Position numbers and translations under genes: made by a program. This document shows, in pieces, positions 9,930 through 19,327 of a stretch of DNA of 55,575 nt. Numbering within the stretch: the stretch's first letter is position 1; each line of letters opens with the position of its first letter. The notes beneath the pieces are model-generated. The model saw only the letters and a program-made list of their open reading frames with translations, ran no database searches and was not told the DNA's origin. Source of the stretch: Lentisphaerota bacterium (lineage in GTDB: Bacteria; Verrucomicrobiota; Lentisphaeria; Victivallales; Victivallaceae); assembly GCA_015061685.1 (NCBI GenBank), contig SUWD01000017.1, positions 1-55,575 of the forward strand. Direction: 5' to 3'.

Positions 9930-11264
9930 TCAGGGAATTTCCCGGGTCAGCCACCGGGAATCCCTCATCGTAAGCAGTGAATATATCCCGATCCAAAATA
10001 AGGCAAACTGGGAATAAAATCCGAAAACCAACGCCCATATCATACGGAGAAAAGAGCGTTTCCGGTGCCAGTAGATCAATGCCGGGAAAATACTCCATAA
10101 CACATTTGCCGCCAAAAATAAAGCTGTTTTATAAAGCCACCCGCCGGGGCCGGCAAAAAACAGTATCACCGCCGGCAAAATCCACAATGCCGATAACATA
10201 TTCACCGACAGCAGCAGCCAGTGAATAAAACAATCCCAACTGCGTAAACGATTAAATTTCATCGCAGAAAAAACTTTTCCGGGCATCATGATATTCTCCC
10301 GGAAATCACTCCGTGTCCAGCGTAACAGCATTTTGACCACTCCGGTATAGCTCTCCGGCAGACAGGTTTCAGCTTCCGCTTCGGGTTGATAGACAATCTG
10401 CCAATTTCTCCCCAACAGCAAAGTCGCAATCGCCCGATCCTCTCCGATCCGGGACGGTACTCCCATAAAAGTCTGATCCAGCCACTCATCCAAAACCGGC
10501 AGCAAAGCACTGCGGCGGTAGGCACTCAACGCTCCGGGCGTACAAAATACATTCCCCCAGCGGCTCTGTGCCCGGCGGAGCAGACTGCAGCCGAAAACCA
10601 GCATAACATCGCACATCTGAGTATGAAAATTTAAAGCATCTGCTTTTTTATTCAGCGTACCGGCAACCGCTCCCACCGCCGGGTCTGCAAACGGATAAAG
10701 CAATTTTTTCAAAGCGTCTTTCTTCACTGTTGAATCACTGTCAACTGTGACAATAAATTCATGATCCGCCATTTTTATTCCGGTATAAAGAGCATGTTTT
10801 TTGCCCCGGTTCTCAGGGAGATCGACCACTGAAATCATGCCGCCGGATTTATCTGCAACTTTGTTGATCCAGCTCAAAGTATCATCTTTTGACCCGTCAT
10901 TTACTGCAATGATCTGTAATTTCCCCGGAGGAAAATCTGCCGCCAGCAGAGAATTCAAGGCGGTCATCACGTGTTTTCCCTCATTGTATGCCGGTACGAT
11001 GACAGTACAGCCGGAAATATTGCCTTTTTCTTCCGGCTCTTTCCACCGTTGAGCCGATGAAGCGGAAAAAATCAGAAACAAACAGTAAAAAAAAGAGTAG
11101 AAAAAGGCTATCCCGATACCGCCATTTACCCAGAACCAATTCATTTCCTCCGATAAAAAAACTTCCCGGCAAAAGAGGATATATACTATGACGGCAAAAA
11201 ATACCACCGCAACTGCCCAAAGCAAATACTCCGGTAAATAGTGCCGTTTTTTTGAATCAAACAT
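9930..11264 (-). CDS. Membrane glycosyltransferase family 2 (polysaccharide-synthase type)
   Basis: 444 residues: two N-terminal transmembrane helices, a GT2 catalytic domain (about 75-320) and three C-terminal helices, the layout of processive synthases such as NodC or hyaluronan synthase. Catalytic motifs seen: VNDGSKDDT (nucleotide binding), VTVDSDST (metal-binding D-x-D), GEDRA (acceptor base) and LLRWTRS, the counterpart of the Q-x-x-R-W product-binding motif with a leucine in place of the glutamine. It would polymerise or transfer a UDP-sugar at the inner membrane. ATG 11264 has GGAG 6 bases upstream. It diverges from the LysR gene, which may regulate it. Confidence 0.85.
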   Translation of the reverse strand: MFDSKKRHYLPEYLLWAVAVVFFAVIVYILFCREVFLSEEMNWFWVNGGIGIAFFYSFFYCLFLIFSASSAQRWKEPEEKGNISGCTVIVPAYNEGKHVMTALNSLLAADFPPGKLQIIAVNDGSKDDTLSWINKVADKSGGMISVVDLPENRGKKHALYTGIKMADHEFIVTVDSDSTVKKDALKKLLYPFADPAVGAVAGTLNKKADALNFHTQMCDVMLVFGCSLLRRAQSRWGNVFCTPGALSAYRRSALLPVLDEWLDQTFMGVPSRIGEDRAIATLLLGRNWQIVYQPEAEAETCLPESYTGVVKMLLRWTRSDFRENIMMPGKVFSAMKFNRLRSWDCFIHWLLLSVNMLSALWILPAVILFFAGPGGWLYKTALFLAANVLWSIFPALIYWHRKRSFLRMIWALVFGFYSQFALFWIGIYSLLTMRDSRWLTREIP

Positions 11265-11297
11265 AAAATTCTCCATTTTTATCCAAATCATTTTATC

Positions 11298-11326
11298 AAT
11301 ATAATTGATTTTCCGAATTATAACAA
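11298..11326 (-). promoter_or_regulatory. Promoter of the GT2 gene
   Basis: Minus strand TTGTTA (11326-11321), a 17-base spacer and TATATT (11303-11298), about 35 bases upstream of the GT2 start and within the divergent region shared with the LysR gene. Confidence 0.55.
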
Positions 11327-11369
11327 TATATTAAATACACAATCTTTATTCATGAAAGGCTATAAAAAA

Positions 11370-12266
11370 ATGGCAACTATCCGGCAAATTCAGCATTTTC
11401 TGGTTTTGGCAAAGGAACTTCACTTTGCCAAAACCGCCAATATTCTGGGTATAACCCAGGCGACATTGAGCAGTGAAATAAAAAAACTGGAAAGCTCTCT
11501 GGGGTTCCAGCTCTTTGACCGCTCAAACAAATGGGAAATCACCCTCACCGCCGCCGGTGAAAGCTTTTTCAACAGCATCTGCGATATCCCGGATATGCTC
11601 AAAAGTGCCCAGAAAAATGCTGCCGGTATCGCCCGGGGTGATGCCGGAATTCTTTCCATCGCCATAAGCTCTTTCATCTATGATTACTTCAACCTCGGCG
11701 AAGTCTGCCGGATCATGAGAGAAAAATACCCCGCCGTAAAACTGCAGATATATGATATCATGCGTTCTCCGCAAGTAGCAGAGAGAGTCCGGCACGGTAA
11801 AGCCGATATCGGATTTTTCACCATCTCCGATCCGGAAAAACAGACTTCCGGACTCAAATACAAAAAACTGCTCCCGATCGAGTTGAAACTCGCCATCCCC
11901 CAAAATCATCCGCTCGCCGCAAGAAAAGAGATCAGTGCCGGAGATTTGAAAAATTGTCACTTCATCCTCCCGCCGAGAGAAGAAGCTCCGCATTTACGCA
12001 AACACCTTGACGAAATATTTATGCAGAAGTGTCAAGCTGTCCCGCTCGTGCCGCTGGAAGTCATCGGATTTACCGGAATCAAACAATTTATCGCCGCCGG
12101 ACACGGTATCGGCTTCCTCCCGGAACTTACCGGCAAACTGCCGAAAAATATCGTCTTGCGGGAAGTACCTTTCCAATTACCCCGGATGCTGATCGCCGCC
12201 CACCGGGAAAATAATAACTCCCCAATTGTCAGAAACTTCATGAATCTGCTCGGAGAATCCAGGTGA
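11370..12266 (+). CDS. LysR-family transcriptional regulator
   Basis: 298 residues with the N-terminal winged helix (TIRQIQHFLVLAKELHFAKT, AATLS-like recognition region GITQATLSSEIKKLES) and a C-terminal periplasmic-binding-like effector domain from about residue 90. I start at 11370 because family members begin with this sequence about one residue before the helix; ATG 11352 is possible. Divergent from the GT2 gene, so that gene and itself are the likely targets. Effector unknown. Confidence 0.9.
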   Translation: MATIRQIQHFLVLAKELHFAKTANILGITQATLSSEIKKLESSLGFQLFDRSNKWEITLTAAGESFFNSICDIPDMLKSAQKNAAGIARGDAGILSIAISSFIYDYFNLGEVCRIMREKYPAVKLQIYDIMRSPQVAERVRHGKADIGFFTISDPEKQTSGLKYKKLLPIELKLAIPQNHPLAARKEISAGDLKNCHFILPPREEAPHLRKHLDEIFMQKCQAVPLVPLEVIGFTGIKQFIAAGHGIGFLPELTGKLPKNIVLREVPFQLPRMLIAAHRENNNSPIVRNFMNLLGESR

Positions 12267-12291
12267 TATTGAATTTTTTTCTGTTATCCTG

Positions 12292-12320
12292 TTGACAAAA
12301 TTGTCAAAATGGTCTATCTT
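12292..12320 (+). promoter_or_regulatory. Promoter with overlapping inverted repeat, COG3014-YcfL-LpoB operon
   Basis: TTGACA (12292-12297), a 17-base spacer and TATCTT (12315-12320). The -35 box overlaps the inverted repeat TTGACAA-AA-TTGTCAA (12292-12307), a plausible operator. Confidence 0.7.
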
Positions 12321-12372
12321 ATAGTATGATCGGTTTATCCGGCAAAAAATCTGAATAACGGGAAAGAGAATC

Positions 12373-13890
12373 ATGACGGCAGAAAAAAACAAATTCTTCT
12401 TATTCTGTCCGGTTGTATTGGTACTGCTCTTATCCGGCTGCTCCACGATAGTCAACTCCCATTTGCAGAAAGCTCCGATGATGGAAGCCTATATCGCCGG
12501 AGACAATCAGAGTGCTTTGCAGGAGATAAACGAAAAACTCAAAGAACCGCACTGGTATAATTCATCAGTAATAAATACCGGAGATGAACTGCACTGGCAG
12601 CTGGAAGCCGGCACTATCCACTTTTACAACGGCAATTATCAGCAGGCAATAGATCACTTCACCACCGCCGAAAAACTGATCACCCAATATGACGAAAGAG
12701 CAAAAATCAGTGTCCGGGACATCGGCGCCGAAACCGGAGTTTTAGTCACCAATCTCAACGCCCTGCCCTACCGGGGATTCTGCAGAGACCGGATCGCACT
12801 GAATATTTTGAAGTCCCTCGCTTATCTCGGAAACGGGAAAGAGGATTCCTTCCGTGCCCAGATAAAACGACTGCGTAATGAGCAGAAAAAAGTTATGAGC
12901 GATTACCGGGAATTTTTCGATCAGGAGCAGCAGAGACTTGCCGATGCCAAAAATGAGAATCCGCAGTCACAAAGCCTTTTCTCCAAATACAACACCATTT
13001 CCAAATTGCTCGCCAACGGACAAAATACGACCCTCGCCGAAAATTTGAAACAAACCAGCCTTGCCGCCAACAAAGGTTATGCCGATTTCCTCAATCCGGC
13101 AGCGATTTTTCTCTCTGCACTGGTCTCCTTGAGAGATGGAAATATCAGCAATGCCAGAATCGATTTCCAGCGTTTTTATGAAGCTGTGCCCGATAATCCG
13201 GCGGCACAGAAATATTTTGTTACTGCTCTTTTATCTGACGGCAAGGAAGTTCCGGAAACGCTGAAAGATGTCCTGCCGTTTGATTTCCCGCTTGACCGGG
13301 ATTGCGTTTTCGTCATCTTTGCCAACGGCAGAGGAGCAGCATTCAAACAGATAAGTATAGATATCCCGGTATCTGCCGCATGGCCGGTGTGCGAATTTTA
13401 TCCGGCAGACTTTTCCGGAATTACCGCTATCGCAGGCGGAAAAGCCTACCATTCAACTCCCATTGCCGATATGGACGGCATTATCGCCCGCGAATTTGAA
13501 GAACGCCTCCCCTTGACGGTCACCAGAATAATCCTCTCCACCGCAATAAAAGAGGCAGCAAAATATACCGCCGCCGCCATCGCTTACAACAGCAGCGATG
13601 ATAATGAAAACAACGAACTTGCCGCCGCACTGGTTTTCGCCGGAGCAACGATCTACAACGCCGCCATGAATACCGCTGATACCCGTTCATGGGAATTGCT
13701 GCCCAAAGAATTCCAGTTGACCCAGTTCCCCATGCCGGATGACCGGAAAATAAAAATCGAGCTTGCCGGGAAAAGCAAGCTTGCCACCGGGATCGAAATC
13801 CCTGATTTCTGCCGTTCAGCAATTATATTTGTCAATGCGTCAAGCAGTGCAAATGTAACTTGCCATATTTTACCACTATATTCAAAATAG
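12373..13890 (+). CDS. COG3014-type lipoprotein with TPR-like repeats
   Basis: 505 residues with a lipoprotein signal (lipobox LLSGC, Cys23). The N-terminal half is helical and TPR-like (AGTIHFYNGNYQQAIDHF, about residues 75-95; LVSLRDGNISNARIDFQRFY about 255). The C-terminal half is beta-rich and resembles the uncharacterised COG3014 family. Its genetic link to YcfL and LpoB here matches what is known for COG3014 in other bacteria and suggests an envelope role, probably peptidoglycan-related. First gene of the operon; the next gene starts 10 bases after its stop. Confidence 0.75.
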   Translation: MTAEKNKFFLFCPVVLVLLLSGCSTIVNSHLQKAPMMEAYIAGDNQSALQEINEKLKEPHWYNSSVINTGDELHWQLEAGTIHFYNGNYQQAIDHFTTAEKLITQYDERAKISVRDIGAETGVLVTNLNALPYRGFCRDRIALNILKSLAYLGNGKEDSFRAQIKRLRNEQKKVMSDYREFFDQEQQRLADAKNENPQSQSLFSKYNTISKLLANGQNTTLAENLKQTSLAANKGYADFLNPAAIFLSALVSLRDGNISNARIDFQRFYEAVPDNPAAQKYFVTALLSDGKEVPETLKDVLPFDFPLDRDCVFVIFANGRGAAFKQISIDIPVSAAWPVCEFYPADFSGITAIAGGKAYHSTPIADMDGIIAREFEERLPLTVTRIILSTAIKEAAKYTAAAIAYNSSDDNENNELAAALVFAGATIYNAAMNTADTRSWELLPKEFQLTQFPMPDDRKIKIELAGKSKLATGIEIPDFCRSAIIFVNASSSANVTCHILPLYSK

Positions 13891-13900
13891 GAGAAAACAG

Positions 13901-14338
13901 ATGAAACTTACAACCTTTTTCACCGCCGCAATTGCGGCACTCATCCTCTGCGGATGCCAAAACACCGTGAATACCATCAATCAGGGCAGATGTCATGATT
14001 CCCGCTTCATCACGGACAGCTTTTTAAGCTCCCGGCTTGAATTACGCAGTATCAAACTCGCCCCCAATGAAGCCGGATTCCTGCGGGCACAGGTCGAGGC
14101 TGTCAATGCCAGAACCGGTGTTTTTTCGGAATTCTGGTCATCTCTCACCGGCGAAAATCCCTACAAAATCCGTTACCGTTTCGTCTGGCTCAATGCCGAC
14201 GGCATTGCAGAAAAATCTTTGCTCAACGATTGGCAGGATTTGACCATCATGCCCGGAGAAACTCTTTATCTGCAATCAGTCGCCCCCAGCAAAGAGTGTA
14301 CCAATTTCCAAGTAAGTCTCCATGAAGCCAATGATTAA
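13901..14338 (+). CDS. ycfL: YcfL-family (DUF1425) lipoprotein
   Basis: 145 residues, lipobox LILCGC (Cys19), followed by a small beta-sandwich resembling YcfL: KIRYRFVWLNADGIAE with the conserved W and the C-terminal SVAPSKECTNFQVSL (the family has a typical hyx-P-xx-A segment). In Escherichia coli ycfL sits directly before lpoB, as here. RBS is TAGGAGAAAACAG. It probably helps LpoB at the outer membrane, but no biochemical function is established. Confidence 0.78.
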   Translation: MKLTTFFTAAIAALILCGCQNTVNTINQGRCHDSRFITDSFLSSRLELRSIKLAPNEAGFLRAQVEAVNARTGVFSEFWSSLTGENPYKIRYRFVWLNADGIAEKSLLNDWQDLTIMPGETLYLQSVAPSKECTNFQVSLHEAND

Positions 14339-14354
14339 TATAAAGGAAAAAATC

Positions 14355-14996
14355 ATGAATAAATTCATCTTTTCAGCAGGAGCCGTCGCCGCCATCCTTT
14401 TGACCGGATGCAACAGCACTAAAACCACCATTTTCGACCCGGCAAGAACCAAAACCAATATCCGCCAGGTGGGAAACATCTCCAGTGAGGAGTTGCGGGA
14501 AGTGACTCTCGCCGCCGTGGAAGGAGCAATGACCAATGCCAAATTCACCACTTTCCTGCGTAAATACAAAAACGAAATGAATGATCAGGACGCCATCCCC
14601 GTACTCAAACTTGACCGGGTCATCAACAACACCGATGATCCCGATCTCAATGTCGATGAAATTACCGACATGCTCAATGAAGCCTTGATCAACGCCGGTA
14701 AAGTCGATGTCACCATGGCTGAAGGCGTCGGTATGACCGATTCCATCGCCGATTCCCGTAATCTGAAAAACGATGCCAATTTCGATCAGTCCACCGTTGC
14801 CAAAAAAGGAACTTTGCAAGCCGCCCGGCTCGTTCTGCGCCCCAAAGTCATGTCCAGCACCATCAGCGAAGACGGCAAACAGGTCGTCGTCCGTACCTTT
14901 GTCATGGAAATGGCTGATATCAAAACCGGACTTATCATGTGGAAATTCACCAAACAGCTCGGATTCATCAAAGAACAAAATACTTTCGGCTGGTAA
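14355..14996 (+). CDS. lpoB: LpoB-like activator of penicillin-binding protein
   Basis: 213-residue outer-membrane lipoprotein (lipobox LLTGC, Cys19). In E. coli LpoB reaches through the peptidoglycan to stimulate PBP1B. Seen: IPVLKLDRVINNTDDP (the conserved N-terminal strand), VDEITDMLNEALINAGKVDVT, and the C-terminal strand TGLIMWKFTKQLGF. The first methionine of the open frame (14322) lies inside YcfL; I use 14355, which has AAAGGA upstream and gives a proper signal peptide. Order COG3014-YcfL-LpoB supports the call. Confidence 0.85.
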   Translation: MNKFIFSAGAVAAILLTGCNSTKTTIFDPARTKTNIRQVGNISSEELREVTLAAVEGAMTNAKFTTFLRKYKNEMNDQDAIPVLKLDRVINNTDDPDLNVDEITDMLNEALINAGKVDVTMAEGVGMTDSIADSRNLKNDANFDQSTVAKKGTLQAARLVLRPKVMSSTISEDGKQVVVRTFVMEMADIKTGLIMWKFTKQLGFIKEQNTFGW

Positions 14997-15008
14997 CAGC
15001 CGGACACC

Positions 15009-15033
15009 GCCGCCGGAAGTACATTCCGGCGGC
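15009..15033. terminator. Stable hairpin after lpoB
   Basis: Perfect 10-bp stem (GCCGCCGGAA with its complement) around a 5-base loop, 12 bases after the lpoB stop. There is an A-tract rather than a T-tract on the plus strand, so it may be a processing or partial-termination hairpin rather than a classical terminator. Confidence 0.5.
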
Positions 15034-15053
15034 AAAAAAATCAGAGAGGATAT

Positions 15054-15503
15054 ATGGAGTTGCCGAAATTCAATTTCAATGACAATGAGGAAATGTTTTT
15101 TATCGTACCGGCAAAGATGACTCATGCCGGACAGACAAAAAATATCAGATTGATGCTGACTTCACAGCGGATCGTGCTGCTGACCAGAGAAACTGCAAGT
15201 CATGTTTTCACAATTTTGCTTATGGCGGTGATCGCGATTGTCATTGCAATATTTCTTCTTGCGGTGCTTCATATCCGGGGGTTGTATCTGCCGCTGATCC
15301 TGGCGGTGGTATTCTGCGTTGCCGCAGCAGTACAGCTGCGTTACCGGGCGTGCAACCCCAGACTGCACCGGGTAATTGCAGAATATCAGCTTCCGGAGGC
15401 GGTAATATCTGATGAATTGATCTTTCTGCCGGAGAATCGGGAGATTCAGCTTGACTTGATCCGATTGACTCTGATGAAGGAAAAAATCAAATCCATTAAC
15501 TGA
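15054..15503 (+). CDS. Small membrane protein, PH-like N-terminus
   Basis: 149 residues, no family recognised. Residues 1-45 look like the start of a bacterial PH-type fold (EEMFFIVPAKMTHAG, RLMLTSQRIVLLT). Two adjacent transmembrane helices follow (about 50-95), then a cytosolic tail (ELIFLPENREIQLDLIRLTLM). Preceded by GAGAGGATAT. Its stop codon lies inside the 8-bp target duplication of repeat copy 2, so the element landed exactly at the gene end without altering the protein. Confidence 0.6.
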   Translation: MELPKFNFNDNEEMFFIVPAKMTHAGQTKNIRLMLTSQRIVLLTRETASHVFTILLMAVIAIVIAIFLLAVLHIRGLYLPLILAVVFCVAAAVQLRYRACNPRLHRVIAEYQLPEAVISDELIFLPENREIQLDLIRLTLMKEKIKSIN

Positions 15504-15505
15504 AT

Positions 15506-16029
15506 GATAATGTCCCAAATTTTGTGAAACCCGTAACAGGAGCTTGTAAACAAACATTTCTGTTAACGTATGGAATATGTAACATAAGTTGTGATTTGTC
15601 AAACCGGCAAACACGGGTTCGCTCCAACCGGCTTGTCAGGGCGTAGCTTTATGCGGAGACTGATGGATGCAGTGTGAGGCAAGGTCGCAGACAAATCAAG
15701 GCGGATGAGCAGGATCCGTCTTCGTTCCACTACGCCGGGACAAGGTGTACTATCGTACATGACTGAACATAAAATCAAAGACTGCCTTACTCGCAGTCAT
15801 GAGTACGGCATAAGCCGCACGGAATGGCGGAGAGCGAGGAGTGGCAACGGTAACGTTGCCACGGACAGCGTAAGCGAGGCCTCCGGAAAATCGACTGCAA
15901 CCGCCGAGGGCGAAGCCCGAGCGGCGAGGCCGCTCTCCCGCGGCCGCAGGGAGATTTTTTGGAGAAGAAAGAGATTGCTCGCAATGCACCACCGCAGGAA
16001 AGATTTTTCACAAAAAATAAGACAATAAC
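15506..16029 (+). mobile_element. Non-autonomous repeat element, copy 2 (complete, longest, 524 bp)
   Basis: Left terminus GATAATGTCCCAAATTTTG and right terminus ending CAATAAC are imperfect inverted repeats of about 23 bp (right complement GTTATTGTCTTATTTTTTG). The element is flanked by a perfect 8-bp direct repeat, AACTGAAT, at 15498-15505 and 16030-16037: a true transposition footprint. There is no transposase; the inside is a series of hairpins such as GTGGCAACG-GTAA-CGTTGCCAC (15841-15862). Eight-base duplications are known for IS66, IS256, ISL3 and IS1595 families, so the mobilising enzyme should be sought there. Copies in the window: 1-123, 15506-16029, 30523-30803, 39140-39388 and 44817-44979. 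Confidence 0.9.
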
Positions 16030-16059
16030 AACTGAATATACCGTTGAAATATTGCTGGT

Positions 16060-18222
16060 TTATTTGACAGCTTCTTCATGCAGACGGCGGGCAAGATTGG
16101 AAAAACGCGGACGTTTGCGGGTATTCTGTACAGCAAGTTTTACCGCTTTTTGCGGCCCGATCAAGATAAGAAGTTTTTTCGCCCGGGTCATGCCGGTATA
16201 GATAAGATTACGCTGGAGCATGACAAAGTGCTGGGTCAGTACCGGCATAATTACCACCGGAAATTCACTGCCCTGGGATTTGTGGATCGTTATCGCATAC
16301 GCTAAAGTCAACTGACTTGCCTCGTCAAACGAATACTCCACAAAACGGTCGTCCTCAAAGCAGACGTGGAATTTCTTTCCGTTGTCATCCAGTTTGATGA
16401 TCTGCCCCATGTCTCCGTTGAAAACATTCTTATCATAATTATTGCTGATCTGCATTACCCGGTCGCCCATTTTGAAAACCGTATTGCCGTACTGAAACGA
16501 TTCGTCAACATCACCCCGGAGCAATGCAGATAACCTCACATTAAGTGCAGCTGTACCACATTCGCCCCGGTTCATGGGGGACAAAATCTGTATATCATTC
16601 ATCGGGTCAAATTTGAATCGTCCGGGTATCCTCTCTTTGACCAATGTCTCGATCATGTTGGCGACCTTTTCCGGATCATCCTGCTCTATCCAGTAGAAAT
16701 CAGCCAATTCATCGCTTCCGGTCGGGATCTTTACCGGAAGCAGTCCCTGATTTACCCGGTGGGCATTGGTAATGATGCCGCTGCCGGAATTCTGACGGAA
16801 TATTCTGGTCAGTTTCGTCACTCCGAAAAATCCGCTGCCGATCAAATCCGCCAATACATTGCCCGGACCTACCGATGGAAGCTGATCCGAATCCCCGACC
16901 AGCACCACCGAACACCCTTCCGGGATCGCCGCAAACAGTGCCGAAGCAAGGATTATATCCAGCATGGATACTTCGTCAACGATCAACAATTCGCAATCAA
17001 GCTGATTGCCGCTGTTGTAATTGAATTTCATCGTCACCGGATCAAACATCAAAAGCCGGTGGATGGTTTTCGCCGGAAATCCGCTGCTTTCACTCATTCT
17101 TTTCGCCGCCCTGCCGGTGGGAGCGGCAAGAGAAATTTTCAATTTTGCAGCTTTTGCCCGACGGACGATCTCGCCGACCACGGTGGTTTTTCCCACACCC
17201 GGGCCGCCGGTAATGATATTCAAGGGACGCTCAAAAAGTGATTCAACAGCTTTACGCTGCAATTCATCCAGTTCCAGATCACTGCGGTCGGGGATTTTCC
17301 GCATTTTCTCTCCGGGAAACTGCCGGGAGCCGGACAATTTCGCCACCAGCCGGGGCAAAAGCAATTCCGCTCTGGCAGTCGATGGTGTGTAGATGCAGTT
17401 ATCTATCCGGCAGAGCAGACGGCGAAGCAAAGCGGTTTCGATGCCCTTTGCGGCACATTCGACGCTCTGACCGGTCAATTTGGCACTGATTTGTGCCAAT
17501 TCAGCAGCCGGAGAGCAAACATGCCCCTCGCCGATCATCTCATTGAGGGAAAAGACCGCCGCCGCCTGCATCCGCTCTGATGAATCAGAAGCAAAACCGA
17601 TCTCCCGGGCAATGGCATCGGCTTTCAAAAATCCGATACCGTCAACGTCCTCTGCCAGTTTATAGGGATTTCCCCGCACCGTTTCCACGGTATTTTCCCC
17701 ATACTGTTTGAAAAGTCTGGCACAATATGCCGGAGTGATCCCCAGACCTTGCAGATATATCAGATCATCCCGGCGGTCTTTGGCACCTTTCCAGGCGGCA
17801 ATGATCTTTGCCGCCTTACTTTTGCCGATCTTGCCGACCTCCTCCAGACGCCGGGGGTACATGTCCAGAACCGTAACCGTTTCCGTACCGAATTTTTCCA
17901 CGATCGCCGCCGCCGTCTTTGGTCCGATGCCGGGAATGGCGTGCCGCAGGAAACGGGCGATACCCTCTTGGGTTGCCGGAGTTACCGGACGCCAGGACTC
18001 AACCCGGAACTGTCTGCCGAATTCAGGATGATTCTCAAAATACCCCTCTGCTTCCACAAATTGACCGCACGTGATCCCTGCCATCAGCCCTTTGGCGGCA
18101 AATTTCATCCCGTCCGACGTTTGAAATGTAACCAGAGCAAAGCCGGTTGACGGATTCTCAAAGCGTACCCGGAATATCTCTCCGGTAATGCGGGTTTTGG
18201 TCAGTGTTTGCAATTCAGGCAT
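16060..18222 (-). CDS. RecD2-type ATP-dependent DNA helicase
   Basis: 720-residue SF1B 5'-3' helicase. N-terminal OB-like domain (1-80), helix-hairpin-helix region (about 90-200, IPGIGPKTAAAIVEKFG), Walker A GGPGVGKTT (339-347), Walker B DEVSM (416-420), the GDSDQLPSVGPG motif III region and the C-terminal TLAYAITIHKSQGSEF motif with a VYTGMTRAKKLL-like motif VI. Length and the HhH region identify the stand-alone RecD2 branch rather than the RecBCD subunit. Role: DNA repair or replication-fork processing. 45 bases after the EamA gene on the same strand. RBS GGAGAGGAATT. Confidence 0.92.
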   Translation of the reverse strand: MPELQTLTKTRITGEIFRVRFENPSTGFALVTFQTSDGMKFAAKGLMAGITCGQFVEAEGYFENHPEFGRQFRVESWRPVTPATQEGIARFLRHAIPGIGPKTAAAIVEKFGTETVTVLDMYPRRLEEVGKIGKSKAAKIIAAWKGAKDRRDDLIYLQGLGITPAYCARLFKQYGENTVETVRGNPYKLAEDVDGIGFLKADAIAREIGFASDSSERMQAAAVFSLNEMIGEGHVCSPAAELAQISAKLTGQSVECAAKGIETALLRRLLCRIDNCIYTPSTARAELLLPRLVAKLSGSRQFPGEKMRKIPDRSDLELDELQRKAVESLFERPLNIITGGPGVGKTTVVGEIVRRAKAAKLKISLAAPTGRAAKRMSESSGFPAKTIHRLLMFDPVTMKFNYNSGNQLDCELLIVDEVSMLDIILASALFAAIPEGCSVVLVGDSDQLPSVGPGNVLADLIGSGFFGVTKLTRIFRQNSGSGIITNAHRVNQGLLPVKIPTGSDELADFYWIEQDDPEKVANMIETLVKERIPGRFKFDPMNDIQILSPMNRGECGTAALNVRLSALLRGDVDESFQYGNTVFKMGDRVMQISNNYDKNVFNGDMGQIIKLDDNGKKFHVCFEDDRFVEYSFDEASQLTLAYAITIHKSQGSEFPVVIMPVLTQHFVMLQRNLIYTGMTRAKKLLILIGPQKAVKLAVQNTRKRPRFSNLARRLHEEAVK

Positions 18223-18267
18223 AATTCCTCTCCTCCGGAGAAAATATACACCGTAAAACGGATAAAA

Positions 18268-19170
18268 TCAAACCTTCTTCCGGGAAATCGGCAGCTGGGA
18301 AAGTATGACCGCCAGAAAAATGATCCCGCAACCGGCAAGTTCCCGGCATGAAAGATGCTCGTGCAGAAATATCCAGCCGCCCAAAACAGCAAAAACGGAT
18401 TCCAGACTCATCAGCAGAGTCGCCGTTACCGGATGCAGATACTTCTGTGCCACCATCTGCAAAGTAAATGCCACCGCACTGGAACCTACTCCACAGAAAA
18501 CCCAGAATGGCATTGATGAAATCACCGCTTCTATTGTCCACGTTTCCCGGCAGATCAGCGAGAGAAAAAATGATAAAAATGTCGCAACGGTAAATTGAAT
18601 ACATGACAAACGCACACAATCACACTTACCGGCATAGCGGTCGATCACCAATATGTGCAACGAATAAATAAACGCACAGGCAATAACAAACCATTCTCCC
18701 CGGTTTACTCCGCTTATGCCGCCGCAAAGCAGATAGGCTCCGGCAATAGCAATAAATACCGACAGCCACAAAATAAATGTCGTTTTCTTTTTCAGAAAAA
18801 TCCCCAGCACCGGTACGATCACGATATAAAGTGCCGTAAGAAATCCGGTCTTGCCTGCCGAAGTATATTTTACCCCGAATTGCTGGCAGATGCTTGCCGC
18901 CGTAAGCACCAGACCGCACCACCAGCCGCCGGCAAGTAATTCTTTGCGGGACGACGGATCAGCCGCACTGCCCCAGAAAGAGAGCTTTTTCCAGCGGAAA
19001 AGATCCAGCACCATTATCACCACGATCAAGGCGATAACCCCGACAAGGGAACGCAAAGCTGTAAACAGCATCGGATCAAGATAATCCATCCCCCGGCTCT
19101 GGGCAGAAAATGCCACTCCCCACAGAATTGTAGCTGTGAGCATGGCAACAGATCCCCACAATTTTTTCAT
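18268..19170 (-). CDS. EamA/DMT-superfamily transporter
   Basis: 300 residues with ten hydrophobic helices in two repeated halves, typical of the EamA family (second-half signature SSAVAFTLQMVAQKYLHPVTATLLMSLESVFAVLGG). Substrate unknown; relatives export amino acids or metabolites. Transcribed from the promoter at 19222-19250 and probably together with the helicase. Confidence 0.88.
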   Translation of the reverse strand: MKKLWGSVAMLTATILWGVAFSAQSRGMDYLDPMLFTALRSLVGVIALIVVIMVLDLFRWKKLSFWGSAADPSSRKELLAGGWWCGLVLTAASICQQFGVKYTSAGKTGFLTALYIVIVPVLGIFLKKKTTFILWLSVFIAIAGAYLLCGGISGVNRGEWFVIACAFIYSLHILVIDRYAGKCDCVRLSCIQFTVATFLSFFLSLICRETWTIEAVISSMPFWVFCGVGSSAVAFTLQMVAQKYLHPVTATLLMSLESVFAVLGGWIFLHEHLSCRELAGCGIIFLAVILSQLPISRKKV

Positions 19171-19221
19171 AATAATGCTTCTTCAATGATCCTGTAACCG
19201 CAACATTTTTGTCTTCTGCTG

Positions 19222-19250
19222 AATATACCACAAAATAGAGGTTTTGTCAA
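19222..19250 (-). promoter_or_regulatory. Promoter of the EamA-RecD2 unit
   Basis: Minus strand TTGACA (19250-19245), 17-base spacer, TATATT (19227-19222), about 50 bases upstream of the EamA start. Confidence 0.75.
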
Positions 19251-19327
19251 CCGGAAAAAGCAGAACAGAACAAGATGGTCAACCGGAACCGGATGGAGAA
19301 CCACTGGGAAAAGAAAAATCGGAAGCA

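Noticed and set aside
15705..16028. 107-residue open frame inside repeat copy 2
   Set aside because: It lies wholly in the mobile element, the frame is broken in other copies, and the protein has no domain-like pattern.
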